Source: Mariniflexile sp044335535 (GTDB taxonomy: Bacteria; Bacteroidota; Bacteroidia; Flavobacteriales; Flavobacteriaceae). From it: DNA of 64,000 nucleotides. Position numbers and translations under genes: made by a program. The stretch covers positions 124,001-188,000 of the forward strand of contig NZ_JBIQVZ010000006.1 in NCBI RefSeq assembly GCF_044335535.1, in the 5' to 3' direction. The stretch's first letter is position 1. Every line of letters starts with the position of its first letter. Below the pieces are notes generated by a model. The model was not told the DNA's origin and searched no databases. It worked only from the letters and a program-made list of their open reading frames with translations. Of this stretch, positions 35,189 to 43,104 are shown piece by piece.

Positions 35189-35280
35189 GCTAAAGCAAGT
35201 ATGCATAAGAAACTGTATTTTAGACTAAGTTTTTTTATTAAAAGCTTATTAAAAAGTAATATATTGCATGTGGAAAGAAT

Positions 35281-35330
35281 ATAGCTACAATTGAACTGCT
35301 GTTTGTTGTGGTTATACAATTGTTGGCAAC
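35281..35330 (+). repeat. Cassette-boundary hairpin, copy 5
   Basis: ATAGCTACAA and TTGTGGTTAT arms followed by TTGTTGGCAAC. The exact inverse GTTGCCAACA lies past the cargo gene at 36297-36306. Confidence 0.75.
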
Positions 35331-35358
35331 AAGCTGAAAAAAAACCAAAATATAAAAT

Positions 35359-36291
35359 ATGTCTGCAATAGAATTTATAATGCAAGGAGGAATGGCTTCT
35401 ATAGGTGGAGACTTATCCGAAGCTGAACAAAAAGAAAGTAATGAATTAGTAAAAAAGTTTGGAAATAAAGTAAGAGAAATTGGCAGACAACTTATGGTTC
35501 CTGCTAATCAGCTTTCAATTTTTCGTATGAATTTTTTATTTGTTGGTAAAGACCAGCAAAACTATCACTTTGCATTTGTAGACAAACCTGGTGGAAATTC
35601 TATCTCATATAGAGATTTAAGTAAATACGGAGTTATTCCAACTCAATCTCTTATATACCAGTTAAAAATTGAAATAGGCGAAGTTCATTGGATTTTTACT
35701 ATTCCAGTTTTAACTGCAAAAACAATTACAGACGGACAAATAGAAGAATATTCAAAACAGTATGTTGAATCTGTTTTACAAGCATCAAAACAAACAGAAC
35801 AAAAAGTGTCAGACCAAGCAATATCAGTACCAGAATTAGGAAAATATATAGAAGCTTTTAGAGATGATTATCCAACTACTCAAAAAACAGCATTTATTGT
35901 AATGCAGTTTGGAAATACAAAAGTTCACGATTCATTAGTAAAGGTTATTAAAGAAACTTTAAAAAAGCACAACATTATTGGTTTAAGAGCAGACGACAAA
36001 GAATATGCTGACGATTTATTTGCTAACATTAGAACATATATGCATTGTAGCGATTTTGGAATTTCAATTTTTGAAAGAGTCACAGAAGATAACTTTAATC
36101 CAAATGTATCTTTAGAAGTTGGTTATATGATGGGAGTTGGAAAACCTATTTGTTTATTAAAAGACAAAACCTTGACTAACCTTCACACTGATTTAGTTGG
36201 AAAATTATATAAACCATTCGACCCTCTTGATATTGAAGAAACATTGCCAAATCAGTTGGAAAAATGGCTGAAAGACAAAGGAATAATATAA
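35359..36291 (+). CDS. TIR-like / nucleoside-deoxyribosyltransferase-like domain protein, possible defence effector
   Basis: 310 residues. The N-terminal ~170 residues form an unassigned domain (SRYRDLSKYGVIPTQSL-like region near 95, IGEVHWIFTIPVLTAKT near 115). Residues ~185-290 form an alpha/beta domain with TAFIVMQFGN, IIGLRADDKEYADDLFANIRTYMHCSDFGISIFE and NPNVSLEVGYMMGVGKPICLL. The Glu in SLEVGY is at the position of the catalytic glutamate in nucleoside deoxyribosyltransferases and TIR-like NAD-cleaving effectors (Cap12 type). No transmembrane span. Its isolated position in a mobile cassette fits an abortive-infection or nucleotide-sensing role, but that is inferred. Confidence 0.75.
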   Translation: MSAIEFIMQGGMASIGGDLSEAEQKESNELVKKFGNKVREIGRQLMVPANQLSIFRMNFLFVGKDQQNYHFAFVDKPGGNSISYRDLSKYGVIPTQSLIYQLKIEIGEVHWIFTIPVLTAKTITDGQIEEYSKQYVESVLQASKQTEQKVSDQAISVPELGKYIEAFRDDYPTTQKTAFIVMQFGNTKVHDSLVKVIKETLKKHNIIGLRADDKEYADDLFANIRTYMHCSDFGISIFERVTEDNFNPNVSLEVGYMMGVGKPICLLKDKTLTNLHTDLVGKLYKPFDPLDIEETLPNQLEKWLKDKGII

Positions 36292-36296
36292 AGCCA

Positions 36297-36346
36297 GTTG
36301 CCAACATCCAGCTCTGCGAAGTCTGTGACTTCGTAGCAATATTAAA
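36297..36346. repeat. Downstream cassette end and second 38-bp direct repeat
   Basis: GTTGCCAACA (36297-36306) is the inverse of the upstream boundary at 35321-35330. It is followed at 36309-36346 by the second identical copy of the 38-bp repeat first seen at 35151. Confidence 0.8.
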
Positions 36347-36649
36347 ACCAAACTATTGAAAATATTTTTTTTTGAAGTCCCTCTTTATAAGAAAATAACT
36401 ATTCACGAAACCGAAGGTGAAACGACCATGACCAAAACTTTGTACACCCAAGGAAATGATTATAGGCGTTCCATGTGTCCTTTGAAAAACAGATAAATAT
36501 AAACACATGAAAAGTTAGACGGAATTATTGATTTTTATTTATAATTCCCAACCTTATAAGTTGCCAAAAACACCTATAGCAGCGATTTTAAACTAAAGGA
36601 AACCATCACTTTGAGTGCGTCTATGCAGTTGTTTTATAAGGCTAAAAAA
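36347..36649. other. Gene-poor stretch with a decayed segment
   Basis: A 15-bp match (CATGACCAAAACTTT, 36427-36441) and further similarity after it recur near 53726, before the GH97 gene. From about 36555 to 36663 one + frame reads KNTYSSDFKLKETITLSASM... and ends in a stop; it looks like a coding tail without a start. No intact gene. Confidence 0.45.
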
Positions 36650-36704
36650 AAATCCCTTTAATATGCTCCTTGCAGCCGGATAACATATAAAAGGGAATTT
36701 TTTG
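36650..36704. terminator. Hairpin terminator downstream of the XRE gene
   Basis: TCCCTTTAATATG pairs imperfectly with CATATAAAAGGGA over a ~20-nt loop and is flanked by A and T runs. It suits termination in both directions. The XRE gene is transcribed toward it. Confidence 0.7.
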
Positions 36705-36741
36705 AGATTTAAATTAGCAATTATTTTCTTCTGGTATGGTA

Positions 36742-37155
36742 TTATTTATTGAGGAGTTTTTCTAAATACTCGATTTTGTCCTTTTCAGATTTTAAAAGAC
36801 GTTCGTAGAGTTTTTTATTTTCTTCGTGCGCTTCTAATAGTTTATCGAGAGGGTTAAATGTGCAATGGTGATTTATTGTAGGTCCAGCATGGATTACGGA
36901 ACCATCGTAATTATTCTGAATATTGTTAAATACAGCTTCATCACTATAATTTTCGATTGCTTCCTTTGTAACACCCAGCACCTTTGCAATCTGTTCCAGT
37001 TTGTCACCTTCAATGGTTTCAGATTGCTCAATTTTAGACACTGCTTGTTGGCTGATGCCCAGTCCTTCGGCAAGGGTTTCCTGTTTCATGCCTCTTAGCT
37101 CCCTGATACGGCTAATCTTTCTGCCTATGTGGTTTGGTTTTGTTGCTGTTTCCAT
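36742..37155 (-). CDS. XRE-family helix-turn-helix regulator
   Basis: 137 residues. Residues ~9-66 are a Cro/CI-type HTH: GRKISRIRELRGMKQETLAEGLGISQQAVSKIEQSETIEGDKLEQIAKVLGV. The middle includes INHHCTFNP, and the C-terminal ~40 residues (LLEAHEENKKLYERLLKSEKDKIEYLEKLL) form a coiled coil for oligomerisation. Proteins of this exact layout are frequent in flavobacterial accessory DNA. It lies alone between the cassette row and the second small-RNA candidate. Targets unknown. Confidence 0.92.
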   Translation of the reverse strand: METATKPNHIGRKISRIRELRGMKQETLAEGLGISQQAVSKIEQSETIEGDKLEQIAKVLGVTKEAIENYSDEAVFNNIQNNYDGSVIHAGPTINHHCTFNPLDKLLEAHEENKKLYERLLKSEKDKIEYLEKLLNK

Positions 37156-37345
37156 GAACCAAATATAAGGTTTTTTATGAAATTTACCACACTTGTAAAA
37201 AACAAATTCGATTTGGTTTTATACAACCTATTTTGGTTCGGTACGTCTGGTTTATGCTCTTAATTTATGTAAAATAAATCAGTATGGAAACATCACCTTA
37301 TTTTCGGTTAAAAACAAAAAGTCAAGAGGGGTTCATTATCATAAT

Positions 37346-37410
37346 CTGTGAATTGTGTAAGTTTTTCCCATAAAAGTGTAACTTATTTCATGACCTCTTA
37401 ATTAGGTTTG
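37346..37410 (+). promoter_or_regulatory. AraC-box-like operator plus -7 promoter box, site 4
   Basis: CTGTGAATTGTGTAA, 15 bp, GTGTAAC, 20 bp, TAGGTTTG. Sequence and both gaps match the site at 27345-27409 although the two are 10 kb apart. This strongly suggests control by the same activator. Confidence 0.7.
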
Positions 37411-37415
37411 TATAC

Positions 37416-37504
37416 TTTTTAGTTGGTTTAGGGTAAAGTCCAAATGGATTGCTCTCAATCTTTTTGGCTTTAAAAAAGCAGATTGTACAATCTGCTTTTT
37501 TTTT
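37416..37504 (+). ncRNA. Candidate small RNA 2 under the AraC-box promoter
   Basis: About 89 nt between the expected start after the -7 box and a strong terminator (18-bp palindrome GCAGATTGTACAATCTGC at 37478-37495, then nine T). It has the same length class and layout as the candidate at 27415. The only frame is a nine-codon one (37444-37473) ending just before the hairpin. No protein gene fits. Confidence 0.5.
37478..37504 (+). terminator. Terminator of candidate small RNA 2
   Basis: A fully palindromic GCAGATTGTACAATCTGC followed by a run of nine T. Confidence 0.85.
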
Positions 37505-37634
37505 GTTTGTGTATTTTGAATTATTCGTGATATGTTTCGCTGTTCAATTCGTTTTCTTGATTTTCAAAGATATAGACGTATTAAGCTTCGTTTTATAATT
37601 TCCAACCTATGAATAAATGTGTTGGTTTATTAGT

Positions 37635-40406
37635 TTATACCTTTATTAGTTTCATAACGTTTAATTCTCCAGAATCATTTGTTATTTTCATTAAATAAAT
37701 ACCCTTGGATAAGTTCGAGACATCAAATGAAGTTCCTTTTAAAAATGGCCCTTTAAATTGTTTTACCTGTTTTCCGGTAAGGCTGTAAATAACAATATTG
37801 TTGCTGTTTTTATTGAGTGAAAAACTAGTGTTTGTTGGGTTTGGATACATTTTAATGCTTTCTGAAGTTCCTACATGGTTCGTGCTTAAGCTTTGTGTTT
37901 GGGAATATAATCGGTATTCACCGGGCTGTAAGCTTAATAAGGCTGTTGGGTTGGTAACGTTTAATGTGTTTCCAGAAAACGTGTCGTACCAGTTCCCTGT
38001 GGTAGGGAAGTTTGGATTTACGGATTGCGTAGTCACATCAAAATTTGCTACAATAACAACATCTAAATTCCCAACATTATCATTCAAGTTAATGCGTTTT
38101 ACAAGACCGTTTAAACTAAAACTAAAATCATCGGTATTAAAAGTAGACGGAAATTGCTTTTTAAGCGCTATCATTTTTGCTGTTACGTTATGCAAATCCA
38201 TTCGGTCTGTCTCAGTATCATAACCCAGTGTCCATGCAACAGGTTTTCTCTCTAGCCTACAGCTACCGTCGCTAATGTCGTTTGCACAATTAATACTTTT
38301 ATCGTAACCAAGTTCTCCAAATTGCCAAAGCATTTTAGGACCGGGAACGCCATAAAAAATGACGGAGGCGGCTTCTTGTCGATCTAATGCTGTGCTTAAG
38401 GTTTTTACATTGTAGCCACCATTCGAGTTGCCATAGGCTAAATTTTTAACCATTAAACGTTCTTCGTCATGACTTTCCATATAACCAACAACATGTGGGT
38501 TGTTCCAGCCTCTGTTTTTATACGATAGCCAAGAAACATCGGCATCTGATGCATATCCCATGGTGTTTTGATTAAAACTATGGTTAAGATTCCCCCAAAG
38601 CATGATGCCATAATTAGCGAGTTCCGTTTCTTCAGAATTATCGGATAAATGCTCAAAAATAACATAAGCTTCATTTCCAGGGTCTTGATTCCATACATGG
38701 TCTGCATACGCTTTTAAATTTGCTATTCTATCGGCATCGTAGGCACTTGCCCAGTTGTTTGTCCCATAATAAAGGGTATTTGAAAGCCCTTTGGTAAAGT
38801 CAAAACGAAACCCATCAATCTTATATTCATCCATCCAAAACTTTAAAACATCATTAAAAAAGTCGACTGTATAAGTAGATTCATGGTTAAAATCATAGCC
38901 CCAATGTGCAGACGTATTATCAACTAAATTGTGGTTTTGATTATAATAAGGGCTATTTGCAGCAGGGCGGTTATTTACACTATCCCAATACATTTGTAAT
39001 AAAGGTGATTGGCTGTATGAATGATTAAAAACAACATCTGTAATAACGGCTATCCCTCGGCTATGGCATGCATCAACAAATTGTTTTAAATCGTTGCTTG
39101 TTCCGTATGCTTTATCCAAAGCCATGTAAAATGAAGGGTTATATCCCCAGCTATCATTGCCTTCAAACTCATTAATAGGCATGAGTTCAATAGCTGTAAC
39201 GCCTAAGTCTTGTAAATAATCCAGATGTGTTAAGGCTTCTTGATACGTATCACTTTCTGTAAAATCCCTTAATAACATTTCATAGATAATGATGTTTTCT
39301 TTGTTGGGTCTTGTAAACGAGGTGTTTTGCCAAGTATATGGTGTTTCATTAATTTTAAAAGTAGAAACTATGCCCGTTGTTTCACCTGTTGGGTACGCCA
39401 TTAAATTAGGGTAGGTGGTTGTTGGTATGTATTGGTCATTATTAGGGTCAAGAACTTTTTTAGAGTAGGGGTCGGCTACTTTTAAATTGTAATCAATAAC
39501 ATATTGATAGGCATATTCTGTATCTGGGTTCAGTCCGTTTACCGTTAACCAAAAATAATCCCCATCTTTCTTCATCTGGTAAGTTTCATTGAGCATCCAG
39601 TCATTAAAACCTCCAACCAAGAATACATCGGTTTTAAAAGGGGCTTCTAGAACAAACGTTACAGTACCGTCGCCATTGTTGTTATAACCTTTTTTTAAAC
39701 CTGTGGGCATGGTTTGGTTTTGGGTCGTTGTTTTTACATAAACCGAAATGGTTTCTTGTTTGGTTTCGTCGTTTTGAGATGCCAATGCATCAATAGTATA
39801 ACTTCCTGTTGATGTAAACGTATATGAGGTTGAAATTGAAGTCGTGTTTGAAGCTGTTTGTATGGAAGTACTATTAACTTTCAATTCTAAATTGGCATTA
39901 ATGCTGGATTCCGCACTAATGGTAATGTTGTCGTTTAAATTATAAACGGCACTGTTTATAGGGTTTGTTATAGTAACGTTTAGGCCTTCGGCATAGATAG
40001 GAATGAAAATATCGGGTCTGGATTGGGCATTTCCTGCACTGTTTCTAAACACAACGGCAATATGGGTAACAACCTCACCAACAGTTGTGCTGTAAAAAGT
40101 TGGAATATCGGGAGTTATGGTTAATTGATACGTATTTGTGCCGGTTCGGGTTAATTTTGGTTGTGTGGTATTATTTCCCCAACTTCCTATAACATGTTTC
40201 CAGTCTGAATTACTTGTTGAAGCTGTAGTTATGACTCCGGTATGTGCATAGACATCGCCTGTATAGCCTTCTAATTCGGTTCCCGTAGCATTAAATGTTA
40301 TTGTAATTATTCCTGTAGAAGTTGGTATTGCAGGAGATGTGGTGTAAACCTGAGCGTTTAATAAAGGGGTGAAAAGTAAAAAAAGTATGGGTAGAATTTT
40401 TTTCAT
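37635..40406 (-). CDS. GH13 alpha-amylase-family enzyme with type IX secretion sorting domain
   Basis: 923 residues. The signal peptide ends near LNA/QV. Residues ~20-230 are beta-rich, possibly carbohydrate-binding. At ~235-320 is an E-set domain of the glycogen-binding kind (VTFVLEAPFKTDVFLVGGFNDW). The GH13 barrel follows with VITDVVFNHSY, GFRFDFTKG (nucleophile Asp about 530), VIFEHLSD (acid Glu about 582) and MESHDEERL (about 644). The last ~80 residues (MYPNPTNTSFSL... IYLMKITNDSGELNVMKLIKV) are a T9SS type A sorting domain, so the enzyme is exported to the surface or medium. It is the endo-acting surface enzyme of the starch locus and follows the SusF-like gene by 68 bp. Confidence 0.94.
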   Translation of the reverse strand: MKKILPILFLLFTPLLNAQVYTTSPAIPTSTGIITITFNATGTELEGYTGDVYAHTGVITTASTSNSDWKHVIGSWGNNTTQPKLTRTGTNTYQLTITPDIPTFYSTTVGEVVTHIAVVFRNSAGNAQSRPDIFIPIYAEGLNVTITNPINSAVYNLNDNITISAESSINANLELKVNSTSIQTASNTTSISTSYTFTSTGSYTIDALASQNDETKQETISVYVKTTTQNQTMPTGLKKGYNNNGDGTVTFVLEAPFKTDVFLVGGFNDWMLNETYQMKKDGDYFWLTVNGLNPDTEYAYQYVIDYNLKVADPYSKKVLDPNNDQYIPTTTYPNLMAYPTGETTGIVSTFKINETPYTWQNTSFTRPNKENIIIYEMLLRDFTESDTYQEALTHLDYLQDLGVTAIELMPINEFEGNDSWGYNPSFYMALDKAYGTSNDLKQFVDACHSRGIAVITDVVFNHSYSQSPLLQMYWDSVNNRPAANSPYYNQNHNLVDNTSAHWGYDFNHESTYTVDFFNDVLKFWMDEYKIDGFRFDFTKGLSNTLYYGTNNWASAYDADRIANLKAYADHVWNQDPGNEAYVIFEHLSDNSEETELANYGIMLWGNLNHSFNQNTMGYASDADVSWLSYKNRGWNNPHVVGYMESHDEERLMVKNLAYGNSNGGYNVKTLSTALDRQEAASVIFYGVPGPKMLWQFGELGYDKSINCANDISDGSCRLERKPVAWTLGYDTETDRMDLHNVTAKMIALKKQFPSTFNTDDFSFSLNGLVKRINLNDNVGNLDVVIVANFDVTTQSVNPNFPTTGNWYDTFSGNTLNVTNPTALLSLQPGEYRLYSQTQSLSTNHVGTSESIKMYPNPTNTSFSLNKNSNNIVIYSLTGKQVKQFKGPFLKGTSFDVSNLSKGIYLMKITNDSGELNVMKLIKV

Positions 40407-40474
40407 AACCTATAATATTTTGGAAAAAAAAGGCTGAAATACATCAGCCTCTTTTCTTTATTGTTAAAAAGTAT

Positions 40475-41938
40475 TTAGTTTGCAATGATGACGTAACTGC
40501 CATCCAAATCGTTAAACCATACATCGTAACTGCCAGATGGTTCTGTAAACGGGAAGTTATTTCCGCTTCCAGCTAAAAGAGCTTTACCGTAGAGTTCTGT
40601 TGAGCCAGTATGTCGCCATACATCATTCCACATATCGTTGGCCCTTATTAGAAATTCCTCACCATTAGTAAAGTTAACAGCTAATGAATACCATAAATGA
40701 GGATTGTTTGGATCTTGAGTGAAGTTAATTTCATCACCATCACCCCAGCCACCAATAGCTTGTCCTATAAGGCCCATCGTTGTATAAGTAGCAGCAGCAG
40801 ATGCATCATAAGGTGTTACTGTGTAACTGCCTGATTCGCCAACTGTTGTCATATTATAGGTGTAGTAGCCAGCAGAAGCAACATTAAATGTACCAGGGTC
40901 TGAACCACCACCAGGATTTACGGCTAGTGAGGAACCATCGTTTGTGCCCCATTGTGGTTGCCATTGTCCTTTGGTTTCTAATAATTTGAATGCGCCAGCC
41001 TTGAAGTAACCAGTAAATACATAAGCATTTGGAACATCTTGATTTCTGAACATGGGTGTGTTATTATTATTGTTATCCCAACCAGGTGTTGTAGCATCAC
41101 CAACCATATATAAATTAGGGAAACTTGCGAGGTAAGGTGTTACAGAAATAGTTAGAACTTCAGAGACTCTTTCTAGAACATTGCCATTAGAATTCGTGTT
41201 TTTTGCGACAATTCTAATGTTCATGTTCCCTGAAATTTCTGGAGTCAATCCAATTCCAATGGCAACGGCATTTAAATCGGCATGGGTCGAAGATATTTTC
41301 GTATCGTTTTCAATTGTGCCTAAAGAAACTGGAACCGCAAAGTCTGTTCCTTCTAAGGCAGCTTCTACCGTATAGTTTATATCAACTCCAAGAGTAGAAG
41401 ATAATGCAAGATCTGTCCATTCAACCGTAATAGCCGTTTCGTTTGAAGTACTTAAAGATAGTACGAAAGCGTCATTTGCTGACGGACTGGTTATTTCAGG
41501 TGCTTCAGTAGGGTAGGTAGTCACTAAATATTGTATCACGTTACTGTATATTCCACTTCCATTTACTCTTAAATAAATAGCAACATCTCTGTAGTTTGTA
41601 GCGCCAGCACTTCTTATAGCTGCATTTAAATCTTCAACATTTATTGTATAAGATTTAGCACTTACACTCCCTAAATTAACTGTGGTTGTTAGTTCGGGAT
41701 CTAATGACATTTCAATATCATAAGAAGAACTCTCTGTTAAATCATCGTTCCAAGAGATTGTTATTGCTGCATTTGTTGGTGTTCCAAAATTTAAAAACAC
41801 GTTACTAATGCCTGGTTCTTGTAATACCAATGCTGGATCTGGAGACGTAATCTCAATACTTTCTTGAGTTTCACAAGCTGTAAAAATAAAAGCAAGAGAG
41901 AGAAAAAGGACGCCTAATTTTTTTATATATAAATTCAT
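40475..41938 (-). CDS. SusF/SusE-like starch-binding outer membrane lipoprotein
   Basis: 487 residues with a lipobox (FIFTAC, Cys about 22). Two N-terminal SusE-type Ig-like domains (about 30-260) are followed by two beta-sandwich binding modules. The first has FPNLYMVGDATTPGWDNNNNN and KLLETKGQWQPQWGTNDG, aromatic clusters typical of starch contact. The second has GLIGQAIGGWGDGDE and ends YDVWFNDLDGSYVIIAN. It binds maltooligosaccharides on the cell surface. It is homologous in layout to the protein encoded just upstream, which also ends in a VWFNDLDG motif, so the pair arose by duplication. Part of the susCDEF operon. Confidence 0.92.
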   Translation of the reverse strand: MNLYIKKLGVLFLSLAFIFTACETQESIEITSPDPALVLQEPGISNVFLNFGTPTNAAITISWNDDLTESSSYDIEMSLDPELTTTVNLGSVSAKSYTINVEDLNAAIRSAGATNYRDVAIYLRVNGSGIYSNVIQYLVTTYPTEAPEITSPSANDAFVLSLSTSNETAITVEWTDLALSSTLGVDINYTVEAALEGTDFAVPVSLGTIENDTKISSTHADLNAVAIGIGLTPEISGNMNIRIVAKNTNSNGNVLERVSEVLTISVTPYLASFPNLYMVGDATTPGWDNNNNNTPMFRNQDVPNAYVFTGYFKAGAFKLLETKGQWQPQWGTNDGSSLAVNPGGGSDPGTFNVASAGYYTYNMTTVGESGSYTVTPYDASAAATYTTMGLIGQAIGGWGDGDEINFTQDPNNPHLWYSLAVNFTNGEEFLIRANDMWNDVWRHTGSTELYGKALLAGSGNNFPFTEPSGSYDVWFNDLDGSYVIIAN

Positions 41939-41957
41939 GTCTATGTTCTTTTAATGA

Positions 41958-43088
41958 TTATAAATTCAATGGAATTAGTATATAACGACCATCTAAATCG
42001 TTGAACCAAACTTCGTAATCGTCCTCTACAACAACTGGAATGTTTCCTCCATTTTCTGTAGCTTGACCAGAGAATGCCGTTGTTCCTGCCCAAACAGATC
42101 CTGTATTGGTTAGAAATTGTAAATCTCCGGGTATTAAACGAACACTATTTAAATACCAAATATGCCCGTTAAAACTTGACTGGTTCATGGCTGCCGTAGT
42201 TGCCGCAGTCCCTTGAATGCTCATGCTCGTAAAATTGGTTGCAGCTGAGGCATCATAAGGAACATTAGTATATGTTTTTGAAGAAAAGTTGATAGTAAAC
42301 ATATAGTATCCATCAGCAGGAACTCCAAAACGACCAGGATCACTACTTTGCGTGCCAGGGTTACCAGCAATCTCACCAGCTTCTTTAAGAACATCATCAC
42401 CTTCATTATCGGTAACACCCCATTGTGGTTGCCATAAGCCTCTAGATTCTAATATTTTGAATCTACCATCATCAAAGCCACCGCCTCCTTTTGTAAAAAA
42501 GCCTGTGTAATGATATAAATTAGCATTTCCTTGATCCCTGAATAAAGGATGGTTGTTGCTATTATTATTCCAACCAGACGAGACGCCGTTTCCTACTAAA
42601 TAAAAATCATTAAAGGGATAATTAAAATAGGGATAGACGCTAAAACTGATGCTGTTTGATGGTACTGGTAGTCCGTTTTGTGAACCAAGAGACGATGTTA
42701 CTCTTGTATATAAAGTATTCCATGCAAATGGAGGTAAACCAATTGTTCCAGCTGCCGAATTTAATTCACTTACCGATAACGTCACTGTATTTTTTCCGTT
42801 TACGGTGGCTGCTTTTACTGGATTAGTAAACGATTCATCTGCAGAAATTTCAATACTGTAATTTACAGATGCTGGTTGTTCATAATCGGCTTCAGTCCAA
42901 TTAAGCGTTAACGCTGCATTATTTGTGTTTACAGGATCTAGCTCTATGGTACTTATTGTTAAATCTGCCAAAGTAATTGGGGCCGTAACTGCTACTTCAA
43001 AAGTATCTGTGGTGTCCTCGCATGAATTAAGCAGCGAAAACATAAATACCACAAATGCTAAAATTGATATGTTTTTTAAATTTTTCAT
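41958..43088 (-). CDS. SusE-like starch-binding outer membrane lipoprotein
   Basis: 376 residues with a lipobox (SLLNSC, Cys about 23). One SusE N-terminal Ig-like domain is followed by two binding modules. The first has FYLVGNGVSSGWNNNSNNHPLFRD and KILESRGLWQPQWGVTDN; the second ends YEVWFNDLDGRYILIPL. It is shorter than its SusF-like neighbour by one Ig domain. It lies 16 bp after SusD and 19 bp before SusF, so all are in one operon. Role: binding and retention of maltodextrins at the outer membrane. Confidence 0.92.
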   Translation of the reverse strand: MKNLKNISILAFVVFMFSLLNSCEDTTDTFEVAVTAPITLADLTISTIELDPVNTNNAALTLNWTEADYEQPASVNYSIEISADESFTNPVKAATVNGKNTVTLSVSELNSAAGTIGLPPFAWNTLYTRVTSSLGSQNGLPVPSNSISFSVYPYFNYPFNDFYLVGNGVSSGWNNNSNNHPLFRDQGNANLYHYTGFFTKGGGGFDDGRFKILESRGLWQPQWGVTDNEGDDVLKEAGEIAGNPGTQSSDPGRFGVPADGYYMFTINFSSKTYTNVPYDASAATNFTSMSIQGTAATTAAMNQSSFNGHIWYLNSVRLIPGDLQFLTNTGSVWAGTTAFSGQATENGGNIPVVVEDDYEVWFNDLDGRYILIPLNL

Positions 43089-43104
43089 TTTAATTCATTT
43101 TTTA

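Noticed and set aside
30665..35330. Classical integron attC sites
   Set aside because: The ends GTGTTACC and GTTGGC do not fit the GTTRRRY core, no integrase gene is in the window, and some intervals contain transposase remnants. Kept only as cassette-like boundaries.
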